Below are positions 31,274-38,111 of a stretch of 38,111 nt of DNA, piece after piece; position 1 is the first letter of the stretch; each line of letters opens with the position of its first letter. Position numbers and translations under genes: made by a program. The notes below the pieces were generated by a model. The model worked only from the letters and a program-made list of their open reading frames with translations. It ran no database searches and was not told the origin of the DNA. The stretch comes from Candidatus Ruthenibacterium merdigallinarum (GTDB taxonomy: Bacteria > Bacillota > Clostridia > Oscillospirales > Ruminococcaceae): NCBI GenBank assembly GCA_019113785.1, contig DXGT01000045.1, positions 1 through 38,111 on the forward strand. The letters are read 5' to 3'.

Positions 31274-32137
31274 TCACTTCAGGCCGGACGTAGTGGAGAT
31301 ACCGCCGATAAACTGCTTTTGCGCAATGAAGAAAATGATGATCAGCGGCAGCGTGAAGAGTGTGCTGGCGGCCATCAGGAGGTCCCATTCCTGCCGTGCG
31401 CTGGTCAGGAACATCTGCAGGCCGATCGAAAGCGTATACTTGCTGCTGTCCTGCAAATAGAGCAGCGGCCCGTTCAAATCGTTCCAGCCGGAGATGAAGA
31501 TCAATACGACGATCGTCGTGATGACCGGTTTGCACATCGGATACACCATCGTATACAGGATCCGCACCTCGCCGGCGCCGTCGATCCGCGCGGCTTCGAT
31601 CACACTGTTGGGCAGGCCCTTGATAAACTGGCGCATCAGATAAATGTAATACGGGGCACCGAAAAACGCCGGCAAAACCAGCGGCACGAACGTGTTGACC
31701 AGCCCCAGGCGGCTCCAGGTCGCAAACAGAGGCACCTGCGTGACCTGCCAGGGGATCATCATTGTCGCCAGCACGATCGGGAAGATATACTTGGCGCCTT
31801 TCCAGGGGATCTTGGTCAGCGAATAGGCAATCATGGGCGCCGCCAGAACCTCACCCAGCACAGGCAGCGTTGCCACGATCACCGTGTTGAGCGTATAGCT
31901 CACCAGCGGCATGCGGTCGAAAATCGCAAGGAAATTTTCCCAGTGCGCCGGGTCCGGCACCCACTGCGGCGGATTCAGAAAAATGGCCGAGGGATCTTTG
32001 ATGGCGGTCGTCACCATCCAATACAGCGGCATGAAAAAGACCAGCCCGAAGAAGCACAGAAGCAAATACGTGACCGCCTTGCTCAAGCGCTTGCGCAGGC
32101 GGGCTGAGCCCAGGGGAGCTTTGCTCGTTTTTTCCAT
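31274..32137 (-). CDS. Carbohydrate ABC transporter permease, MalG type
   Basis: Inner-membrane permease of a CUT1-type sugar ABC importer, 287 residues with six membrane segments from YLLLCFFGLVFFMPLYWMV onward. The EAA loop reads SVIEAARIDGAGEVRILYTMVYPMCKP, the docking site for the ATPase. ATG 32137 is preceded by AAGGAGG at 5-base spacing; upstream in-frame codons to 32206 lie inside the partner gene and are not needed. It begins 10 bases after the MalF-type gene. It forms the channel with the MalF-type permease and receives sugar from the lipoprotein encoded at 33334-34680. Confidence 0.94.
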   Translation of the reverse strand: MEKTSKAPLGSARLRKRLSKAVTYLLLCFFGLVFFMPLYWMVTTAIKDPSAIFLNPPQWVPDPAHWENFLAIFDRMPLVSYTLNTVIVATLPVLGEVLAAPMIAYSLTKIPWKGAKYIFPIVLATMMIPWQVTQVPLFATWSRLGLVNTFVPLVLPAFFGAPYYIYLMRQFIKGLPNSVIEAARIDGAGEVRILYTMVYPMCKPVITTIVVLIFISGWNDLNGPLLYLQDSSKYTLSIGLQMFLTSARQEWDLLMAASTLFTLPLIIIFFIAQKQFIGGISTTSGLK

Positions 32138-32147
32138 AATTGCCTCC

Positions 32148-33101
32148 TTACTCCACGTCATAGTTGATGCGTTTTTCCATAATGCGCAGCGCAAAGAACG
32201 TGACAATCATTACGATCACAAACAGGATCAGCGCCATCGCGCTGGCATATCCCATCTTCAGATAACTGAAGCCCTGCTGATACAGGTACAGGGAGTAGAA
32301 CAGCAGCGAATTCTGCGGCCCGCCGGTAATGGTCTGCTGCATTTGTGAAACGCTGGCGAACACATAGGCCTGGGTGAAATACTGGAAGTACTGGATCAAG
32401 CCCATGACCAGCACAAACTGGATGGTGGGCGCGATGTACGGCAGCGTAATACGCGTGAAACGCGTCCAGGGGCCTGCGCCATCCAGCTCGGCGGCTTCAT
32501 AGAAAGTGACCGGCACGCTTTCCAGCGCAGACAGGAAAATGATCATGTTCTGTCCGCAGCGCCATACATCCATGATCAGCAGCGAAAGCTTTGTATAATT
32601 CGGATCGCTCAGCCAGGAGGGTCCTTCAAAGCCGAGCGCCCGCAAAGCGATGTTCAAAAGGCCGTACTCGGGGTTCAGCACCCACAAAAACAGCATGGCG
32701 CTGGCCACGATGGGAACCACGGTGGGCAAGTAAAACAGCGTGCGGAACACAGGCAGCCCGCGCACTTTCTGATGCAGCAGCACGGCAAGCCCCAGCGAGA
32801 CGATCATGCCCAGCGGGACGCCGATCACTGTGACATACGCCGTATTGCCCAGCGATTTGTAAAAGAGCTTGTCGGAAAACAAGTCGGTATAATTTTTCAG
32901 GCCGACCCACTGCGGCGGCTGGAAAACATTGTAATCGGTAAAGCTGTAATAGACCGCCGACAGGATCGGCCATAACTGGAAGCACAAAAAACCGATGATC
33001 CACGGAGCGGCAAACGCGAGGCCGATCCAGAAAAACCGACGCTGCTGCTTGCTGGCCTTTCTTTTCCTCTGAATGCCGCCCACTGCGACTGTTTTGTTCA
33101 A
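32148..33101 (-). CDS. Carbohydrate ABC transporter permease, MalF/UgpA type
   Basis: Partner membrane subunit, 317 residues, with a basic N-terminus (QRKRKASKQQRR), a first helix IGLAFAAPWIIGFLCFQLWP and the conserved YYSFTDYNVFQPPQWVGLKNY loop of CUT1 permeases. The EAA loop is TFYEAAELDGAGPWTRFTRITLP. TTG 33101 is chosen because AAAGGAGG lies 8-9 bases upstream; the open frame continues to 33140 but would place that ribosome site inside the coding region. A 232-base gap with a strong hairpin separates it from the binding-protein gene. Confidence 0.93.
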   Translation of the reverse strand: MNKTVAVGGIQRKRKASKQQRRFFWIGLAFAAPWIIGFLCFQLWPILSAVYYSFTDYNVFQPPQWVGLKNYTDLFSDKLFYKSLGNTAYVTVIGVPLGMIVSLGLAVLLHQKVRGLPVFRTLFYLPTVVPIVASAMLFLWVLNPEYGLLNIALRALGFEGPSWLSDPNYTKLSLLIMDVWRCGQNMIIFLSALESVPVTFYEAAELDGAGPWTRFTRITLPYIAPTIQFVLVMGLIQYFQYFTQAYVFASVSQMQQTITGGPQNSLLFYSLYLYQQGFSYLKMGYASAMALILFVIVMIVTFFALRIMEKRINYDVE

Positions 33102-33276
33102 TACGACGACCTCCTTTTTCAACTTTGAGCACACGCTCATTTCTCTGCAATAAAGCAGCGCGCCTGCAGACGCCCCCAGCGGCGGCGTTTTCCCTTTGCA
33201 CGCCGATGCTTTTTATCGCACAGAAACAAGCGCCGTTCTCTGCTGCTTGAGCGGTGCAGCCGGCCCGCAGCGGTAG

Positions 33277-33308
33277 GCGGGCCAGCCAAATGCAATTGGC
33301 TGGCCCGC
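33277..33308 (-). promoter_or_regulatory. Stable intercistronic hairpin between sugar-binding protein and permease genes
   Basis: A perfect 13-bp stem (33277-33289 with 33296-33308) has a 6-base loop and no T-run on the transcribed - strand. It lies 26 bases after the binding-protein stop codon. The position matches the classic stabilising hairpin that raises binding-protein mRNA over permease mRNA. The remaining 170 bases before the permease show no gene or convincing promoter. Confidence 0.65.
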
Positions 33309-33333
33309 TTTGCCATTCGCTCGGAAGCCGGCC

Positions 33334-34680
33334 TCAACCGTTGGCCAACTCTTCCACCTGCTGCTGCACGCTGGCGGCGGCATCCTCTACGCTCGTCTCG
33401 CCGGTGAGCGCCAGGCTCATCTCTGCCGTAATGATGTTCAAATACTCAGACGTATAGCTCGTCACAGGGAAATTGATCAGCTCTTCGTCGAGCAGGCTCT
33501 GCGCGTTCTGCTTCGCCGCATCACTCACATCCAGATCGTTGATCAGATGGTTCAAAGCGCTGGCACGCGGCATAAACTGGCCGTTGTTGTAATCACCTTC
33601 CGCCAGGAACGCCTGTGTTTCGGCACTGGTCAGCGAAGCCATGACTTTCCAGGTCGCCTCGGGGTTCTCCGTCTTGGCGTTCATCTCCCAAACGCCAGCC
33701 GTCAGCATCTGGCCGCCCTCTACGCCTTCCGGATAGGGAAGCGGCGCGATGGCCCAGTCGACGCCTTCGCCATGCTCTTCCATCTGAGCCAAACCGCTGT
33801 CGGCACTCCAGCGCATCGCCAGCTTGCCGGTGAACAGAGGATCTTCCGCCGTTGCACGCGCGCCCAGCGTATCGATGAAGCGGCGCACATTGTCGTAACC
33901 GTACTCGTCGTAGATATCGCGTTGGAACTGATAGGCTGCGATCTGCTCGGGATTATCAAAGTCGGGCGCATCGCCGTCCGTCCAGTGGGCGCCGAACGCG
34001 GCCGGCCACAGAACGGTATCCAGCCAGGGGTAATCCGGGATCATGCCCATACGGGTGATCGTACCGTCCGCTTCGACCTGCGTGCAGTCGCGAATGCACT
34101 GGGCCAGCTCCTCCATGGTCGTCGGGAAGTGATCCCATCCGCATTCCGCCAAAATGTCAGGGCGATACGCCATAAAGGTCGTGCTGACCGTCATGGGGAT
34201 CGAGTAGACCTTCCCTTCATACGTGCACAGGTTCCAGGCGCTGTCCAGGAAGTCATCCTTGTCCCATTCCGTATCGCTGTTGACAAACTCCGTCATATCA
34301 TACAGCGCGCCGTTGTCCGCCCACGTCGGAGCGTTGTTCCAATAGTTCTGGAAAATGTCGGGTGTAGAGCCGGAGGCGATCGTCGTCATAATGACGTCCG
34401 CCGTCTTGGCGCCGGACACTTCTACCGTGATATTGTCGGTGTTGGTCGCATTAAATTCCTCGGCCCATTTCAAAAGGCGCTGGTGGTTCAGGGTTTCCTC
34501 GGCATCTTCAGGGAACATGTGCCATACCGTGACCGTGACAGGTTCCGCCGAGGATGCCTGCGAACCTGCCGTACTTCCGGACGTTGCCGCCGCAGAAGAC
34601 AATCCCGCCCCGCCGCAGGCCACCAGCGAAAAGGCCATGGCGATCGAAAGAGTGAGTGCTGCCAGTTTCTTTTTCATCAT
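33334..34680 (-). CDS. Carbohydrate ABC transporter substrate-binding lipoprotein
   Basis: Extracellular sugar-binding protein (SBP_bac_1-like cluster of MalE/UgpB relatives), 448 residues. The signal peptide MMKKKLAALTLSIAMAFSL leads to lipobox LVAC with the lipidated Cys at residue 22, then a Ser/Ala/Thr-rich tether and the mature start VTVTVWHMFPED. Trp-rich segments typical of sugar stacking are NYWNNAPTWADNG and PWLDTVLWPAAFGAHW. ATG 34680 (or 34677) is preceded by AAGGAG at 34694-34689. It precedes the two permeases in transcription order. The ligand is unknown; the downstream GH20/NagA/NagB set points to a GlcNAc-containing oligosaccharide or glycopeptide. Confidence 0.94.
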   Translation of the reverse strand: MMKKKLAALTLSIAMAFSLVACGGAGLSSAAATSGSTAGSQASSAEPVTVTVWHMFPEDAEETLNHQRLLKWAEEFNATNTDNITVEVSGAKTADVIMTTIASGSTPDIFQNYWNNAPTWADNGALYDMTEFVNSDTEWDKDDFLDSAWNLCTYEGKVYSIPMTVSTTFMAYRPDILAECGWDHFPTTMEELAQCIRDCTQVEADGTITRMGMIPDYPWLDTVLWPAAFGAHWTDGDAPDFDNPEQIAAYQFQRDIYDEYGYDNVRRFIDTLGARATAEDPLFTGKLAMRWSADSGLAQMEEHGEGVDWAIAPLPYPEGVEGGQMLTAGVWEMNAKTENPEATWKVMASLTSAETQAFLAEGDYNNGQFMPRASALNHLINDLDVSDAAKQNAQSLLDEELINFPVTSYTSEYLNIITAEMSLALTGETSVEDAAASVQQQVEELANG

Positions 34681-34701
34681 AGTGATCTCCTTTTCTTTTT
34701 T

Positions 34702-34707
34702 ATTATA
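34702..34707 (-). promoter_or_regulatory. Possible internal -10 box before sugar-binding protein
   Basis: TATAAT on the - strand (34707-34702) lies 21 bases upstream of the ATG; no good -35 box is found at 17 bases (TGCCGT). The leader would be only about 15 bases. A bulged hairpin (34707-34737) with a + strand T-run overlaps it. It could provide extra transcription of the transport genes from within the cluster. Confidence 0.35.
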
Positions 34708-34802
34708 AGGCCTGCGCGCACAGCACGGCAGGTCCTTTTTCCGATATGTTCTGCGCCCGATTCTATTTTATCGCTATTTCAAACCGATTTCTTTCTTTAT
34801 CA

Positions 34803-35876
34803 TCAAGAGTTTTCTACATATTGTTCACAGTTTTCTTGCCAAGGGGTATTTACAGCCACCGGCTTTCCCTGCTTCTGCGAGCGATATGCCGCCAGAACCA
34901 GCGCAACTGCCGCGCGTCCCGCACGGGCGTCCACCAGAAGCGCCGTATCGCCCCGCACGGCGCTGATAAAATTTTTCAGCTGCTCGCAGTGGCCGGCAGG
35001 GTTCACCGCGCCGGGGTTATTGTGCGATGCCGCGCCGCCCGCTGCCTGCTCATTCAGCTGATAGGCATCTTCCCCCTCCACCTGAAATGTGACGATTCGA
35101 TCTTCCTCCAGTACGATCCTTCCATATTCCCCGTTGATCTCGATCCTTCGAGGCGTACCAGGCCAGTCGGCCGTGGACGCTTCAATCACGCCAAGCGCGC
35201 CGCCCTGGTACGTCATCACCGCGGACAGAGTATCTTCCACTTCGATCTCCCGCGCCAACGTTCCATACTGCGCATAAATGGAGCTCACCGGGCCCATCAA
35301 ATACAAAAGCAGGTCGACGCCGTGAATGCCCTGATTCATCAGCGCGCCGCCGCCGTCTTTGTCCCACGTCCCGCGCCAGGCGCCCGTGTCATAATACTCC
35401 TGCGTGCGGTAGTACTTCATATATAGGTCGGCGCGTGTCAGCCGGCCCAACAGGCCCTTTGTAAGCGCCTGTTTGACACAGCGCACGGCCGGGGAAAAGC
35501 GCAGCTGTGACACAACGCCGATCTGTACGCCCCGTTCTTCCGCCAGACGTATCAGGCTGTCGCAGTCTTCCGTTGTCAGGGCCAGCGGTTTTTCTACCAG
35601 CACATGGCGCCCCGCTTTCAGCGCCTGGCGCGCATGTTCAGCGTGCAGATAGCTCGGCGTGCAAATGCAAACTGCGTCCACGTCGCTGTCCGCCAGCAGC
35701 GCATCATAGCTCGGATACACCTTTACACCCTGTTCCGCGGCCACTTTTTGCGCCGCAGCGCCGTCTGCATCGTACACGCCGACCAGCCGCGCGTCGTCGA
35801 TCTCCCGTATCGCAGCCAGATGCAGCCGGGACACCATTCCACAGCCCACAATGGCAAAATTGATCGTCAGCTTCAC
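34803..35876 (-). CDS. Gfo/Idh/MocA-family NAD(P)-dependent oxidoreductase, second
   Basis: NAD(P)-dependent oxidoreductase, 357 residues. Rossmann motif NFAIVGCGMVSRLHLAAI, catalytic-Lys motif VEKPLALT and substrate-site segment WDKDGGGALMNQGIHGVDLLLY are all present, closely matching the first oxidoreductase (21770-22801), so the two are paralogues with probably related substrates. The start is GTG 35876, with GGGGGAGG (35888-35881) just upstream; it overlaps the enolase-superfamily gene by 4 bases (GTGA). A C2 hydroxyl oxidation of a sugar or sugar acid is the typical chemistry. The 122-base gap after it holds the possible internal promoter of the transport genes. Confidence 0.93.
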   Translation of the reverse strand: MKLTINFAIVGCGMVSRLHLAAIREIDDARLVGVYDADGAAAQKVAAEQGVKVYPSYDALLADSDVDAVCICTPSYLHAEHARQALKAGRHVLVEKPLALTTEDCDSLIRLAEERGVQIGVVSQLRFSPAVRCVKQALTKGLLGRLTRADLYMKYYRTQEYYDTGAWRGTWDKDGGGALMNQGIHGVDLLLYLMGPVSSIYAQYGTLAREIEVEDTLSAVMTYQGGALGVIEASTADWPGTPRRIEINGEYGRIVLEEDRIVTFQVEGEDAYQLNEQAAGGAASHNNPGAVNPAGHCEQLKNFISAVRGDTALLVDARAGRAAVALVLAAYRSQKQGKPVAVNTPWQENCEQYVENS

Positions 35877-37174
35877 ATTTCCTCCCCCTTGTCCAGCATT
35901 GCAGCATAGGCATCCAGCGGCAGGAATGCTGCGCAGCAGGCATAAAATTTTTCCGGCAGTCGGAAAATATGCCTGTGCGGCTCAAGCCAAGAGGCCTCCG
36001 GGACCGGATGCAGCGCACGAAGGCGCGCCCAGTCGGGATAATTCTGCGGGCCGTTGCTCTCCACGACTCCCACATGCAGGCCCGGCAGCGTCTCCAGACG
36101 TGCCGCGACCTGCATATTCCATTCCAGCATGGCCGGCGGCACTGTCAGATCGGCGCAGAAGCACGGAACGCCCCGCTTGTGCGCCTCCCGGTATATCTCC
36201 AGGGTGGCGCTCAGAGTTTTCGCCACAGGTTTCAGCGCTATTGCCCCGTAATGGTACCGGTCTATCAGCGTCTTGGCGTCCTGCGCACAGTGCGCGCTCT
36301 CGTCCCCCGCCACCCGCACCGGCAGGCCCGCTGCATCCTGCAGGTTGTCCTGAGCAAACGGCTCTTCCAGCAAGATCACCCGCTCCAACGCGCCGCAGCC
36401 ATCCGCCTGTTCCAGAAAACGCTCCAGTTCCGCGCGGTCGGGATAGCGGCCGTTCGCGTCAAGATAATACACAGGGTGCCCGCACTCTGTGTAAGGCGTG
36501 CAGAACGCGCTCGCCAATTCGTGAATATGCCGCAGCCTCTCGGCATCCCACCGGCTCATGGCATGTGCGTCTGCGCCCCCTTCTGCCGCCGCCCCCAGCT
36601 TGATCTTCAGCAGGAACGCTCCGTCCGCCAGCTGGCGCCGGATCTCTTCGTCCGACGTATGGTAACTCAGCAGTGGGATCTCCCCCAGAATATGCTGCCG
36701 GCCGGACAGCTCCGGGCAAAAGTCTGCACACACGCTGTCGAAGGTTTGGGCGCTTTTTTCCGCGGCCCAAAGCTGCCACAGGGCGAAATCCACCGGCACC
36801 AATGCGTTCAGCACAAATGTCGCGGAGAGCTTGTCGGCCTGTAACGCCGTCTTCGCATAGGCGTATACGGCGTCAAAAATCTTCTTTTGAAGCATTGGCG
36901 GCGAGGTGAACTGCTCGCCTTTCAGCAATTGCAGCGCACGCTCTGTAACGCTCAGCATCAATGCGTTTCCACCCGTCTGCGTATGCGCACAGAACACAGC
37001 GCCGTCCGACCAGAGTACGCTCTGCACGCCCACCCCGTATCCGCAGCGCCCGTCATCCAGCTCTACGCGGCATACAACCTGCCACAGTTCGCTGAGAGAG
37101 CCGCCTTTAAACCCAAACGGCTGCCGCAGCGGCTCACGGATAAAATCCAGTGCGAAATCTGCGATCCGCGCCAA
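35873..37174 (-). CDS. Enolase-superfamily enzyme, MLE-like subgroup
   Basis: Mg2+-dependent enzyme that abstracts a proton alpha to a carboxylate, 433 residues. Metal ligands are Asp in YYLDANGRYP, Glu in ILLEEPFA and Asp/Glu in VAGDESAH. The catalytic lysines appear as a KxK motif (FLLKIKLG) and a second Lys in GAIALKPVAKT, the arrangement of the muconate-lactonizing-enzyme subgroup (which includes dipeptide epimerases and o-succinylbenzoate synthases) rather than of mandelate racemase. It is longer than most members of that group. The start is TTG 37174, with AGGAGGAG 7 bases upstream; an out-of-frame ATG at 37181 is a decoy. The substrate must carry a carboxylate: a sugar acid, or a peptide such as L-Ala-D/L-Glu. 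Confidence 0.85.
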   Translation of the reverse strand: MARIADFALDFIREPLRQPFGFKGGSLSELWQVVCRVELDDGRCGYGVGVQSVLWSDGAVFCAHTQTGGNALMLSVTERALQLLKGEQFTSPPMLQKKIFDAVYAYAKTALQADKLSATFVLNALVPVDFALWQLWAAEKSAQTFDSVCADFCPELSGRQHILGEIPLLSYHTSDEEIRRQLADGAFLLKIKLGAAAEGGADAHAMSRWDAERLRHIHELASAFCTPYTECGHPVYYLDANGRYPDRAELERFLEQADGCGALERVILLEEPFAQDNLQDAAGLPVRVAGDESAHCAQDAKTLIDRYHYGAIALKPVAKTLSATLEIYREAHKRGVPCFCADLTVPPAMLEWNMQVAARLETLPGLHVGVVESNGPQNYPDWARLRALHPVPEASWLEPHRHIFRLPEKFYACCAAFLPLDAYAAMLDKGEEM

Positions 37175-37187
37175 AGTCCATCTCCTC

Positions 37188-38111
37188 CTATGCCATGTTG
37201 GCCAGCATCTCCTGCGTCACCTCAGAGACAAGCGGCTCGCCGTTTTGGAAACGCCGGATCTCCTCGAGCACATGCGCGCCGATTTTGCGTTTGCCGTTGT
37301 TGGCGGCGCCGGCGATATGCGGCGTCAGGATGCAGTTGGGCAGCGAGCGCAATGGGCAATCTGCATTCAGCGGCTCCTGCTCATACACATCGATGCAGGC
37401 GTATTTTAGTTTCCCGCTCTGCAGCGCGTCCACCAAGGCGTCCTGATCGATCAGCGATGCGCGCGCCGTATTGATCAGGATGGCCCCGTCTTTCATCGCA
37501 GCCAGTCCGGCGCGGTCGATCATATGATAGGTCGAATCCAAGCTGGGGGCGTGGAGCGATACCACATCACTCTCGCGCAGCAGCGCAGCCAGGTCTGCTT
37601 TCTTCGCCCCCATCGCGGCAATCTGCTCCTCGCTCAGCAGCGGGTCATAGGCCAGCACATCCACGCCAAAGGGCTGCAGCAGTTCTATGTAATGTGAACC
37701 CGCAAAACCGCAGCCCACTACGCCAACCGTGATGCCGTACATCTCCGTGACCACGCTGTAATCGGTCACCCACCCGCCTTGATGCAGGCTCTCATTGAAG
37801 GCAAACACATTTTTGCAGGCGGAGATCGTCAGGCCCAGCGCAGTTTCCGACACACCCATACTGAGGATCCTCGCCGATGAAACGATGCGGATGTTCCGGC
37901 GAAAGAATTCGTCGCTGACGATCCCTTTTACGCTCCCCGCCGCATGCGCGACGAACTTCAAATCGGGTGCGCAATCGAGGATTTCCTTGTCCAGCGTGGG
38001 AACGCCCCAGGACGTTATGGCGATATCCGCGCCGCGGATCACCCGCTTGACCGTTTCTTTGTCCGCCCCGTCCGTCTCGTTCAGGCAAACTTCCCCTGCC
38101 GCCTGCAGCTC
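37188..38111 (-). CDS. D-isomer-specific 2-hydroxyacid dehydrogenase (5' end cut by window)
   Basis: NAD-dependent dehydrogenase interconverting a 2-hydroxyacid and 2-ketoacid; 307 residues are visible and the frame stays open through the right edge, so the start is outside. Nucleotide-binding motif VGVVGCGFAGSHYIELL is followed by YDPLLSEEQ, LHAPSLDSTYHMI and INTARASLIDQDALVDAL with the catalytic Arg, DVYEQEP with the Glu, and LTPHIAGAANNG with the catalytic His: all three active-site residues are present. It precedes the enolase-superfamily gene by 13 bases in the same orientation. In this cluster the substrate may be a lactyl- or sugar-acid-type compound; the family also includes phosphoglycerate and glyoxylate/hydroxypyruvate reductases. 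Confidence 0.92.
   Translation of the reverse strand, partial: ELQAAGEVCLNETDGADKETVKRVIRGADIAITSWGVPTLDKEILDCAPDLKFVAHAAGSVKGIVSDEFFRRNIRIVSSARILSMGVSETALGLTISACKNVFAFNESLHQGGWVTDYSVVTEMYGITVGVVGCGFAGSHYIELLQPFGVDVLAYDPLLSEEQIAAMGAKKADLAALLRESDVVSLHAPSLDSTYHMIDRAGLAAMKDGAILINTARASLIDQDALVDALQSGKLKYACIDVYEQEPLNADCPLRSLPNCILTPHIAGAANNGKRKIGAHVLEEIRRFQNGEPLVSEVTQEMLANMA

Noticed and set aside
33310-35061. A 583-residue open frame on the + strand
   Set aside because: It covers the sugar-binding-protein gene on the other strand, which has a signal peptide, lipobox and ribosome site; the + frame has none.
1-38111. CRISPR array, insertion sequence, prophage or integrase genes
   Set aside because: I saw no regularly spaced repeats, transposase or integrase motifs, or phage structural genes in any frame.

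Overview
The window reads as chromosomal DNA from an anaerobic, high-GC member of the Clostridia, most plausibly an Oscillospiraceae-like gut bacterium. This is inferred from AGGAGG-type ribosome binding sites, Firmicutes-style promoters, a YesM/YesN-type two-component pair, lipoprotein-anchored solute-binding proteins, a Na+-pumping decarboxylase module and CCA-encoded tRNAs. No taxonomic marker gene is present. The left third is very GC-rich (47 of 60 bases are G/C at 1441-1500). The part right of about 19.4 kb is visibly less so (32 of 60 at 20041-20100).

Region 1 (1-4.7 kb, housekeeping): the tail of an ABC exporter, a two-TM hypothetical gene split by an apparent frameshift, a SpoU/TrmH-family RNA methyltransferase, and a convergent UvrA2-type excinuclease paralogue.

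Region 2 (4.9-15.8 kb, sulfated-compound locus, all + strand): a lipoprotein binding protein, two NitT/TauT-type permeases, two different ATPases, a Cys-type sulfatase, a sensor kinase, an AraC-type response regulator and a second, unrelated Cys-type sulfatase. Neither sulfatase has a signal peptide. The simplest model is that an external ligand is sensed, the transporter imports a sulfated molecule intact, and the two sulfatases desulfate it in the cytoplasm. The two ATPases carry complementary defects that fall in the same predicted composite ATP site, which suggests an asymmetric importer. A strong bidirectional terminator ends the block.

Region 3 (15.8-19.1 kb): beta and gamma subunits of a Na+-translocating decarboxylase (- strand), a Cof-type HAD phosphatase (+), and a tandem pair of tRNA-Ser genes (UGA, GCU) behind a near-perfect promoter.

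Region 4 (19.4-23.7 kb): a MATE transporter, an M55 (DppA-like) D-aminopeptidase on the - strand and, divergent from it, a Gfo/Idh/MocA oxidoreductase overlapping an NAT_N/GNAT_C-type acyltransferase.

Region 5 (38.1-23.75 kb, - strand): a tightly packed catabolic cluster that enters from the right edge. In transcription order it encodes a D-2-hydroxyacid dehydrogenase, an MLE-type enolase-superfamily enzyme, a Gfo/Idh/MocA oxidoreductase, a sugar-binding lipoprotein, two sugar ABC permeases, a serine hydrolase, a sugar-phosphate isomerase-like TIM barrel, NagA, NagB, a cytoplasmic GH20 hexosaminidase and an AGE-family epimerase. No ATPase is encoded, so a shared MsmK/MsiK-type ATPase elsewhere is expected. 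The cluster should import a GlcNAc-containing oligosaccharide, release GlcNAc inside the cell and feed it to glycolysis as fructose-6-phosphate. The acid-acting and D-peptide-type enzymes hint that the ligand is not a plain glycan; a muropeptide is one possibility.
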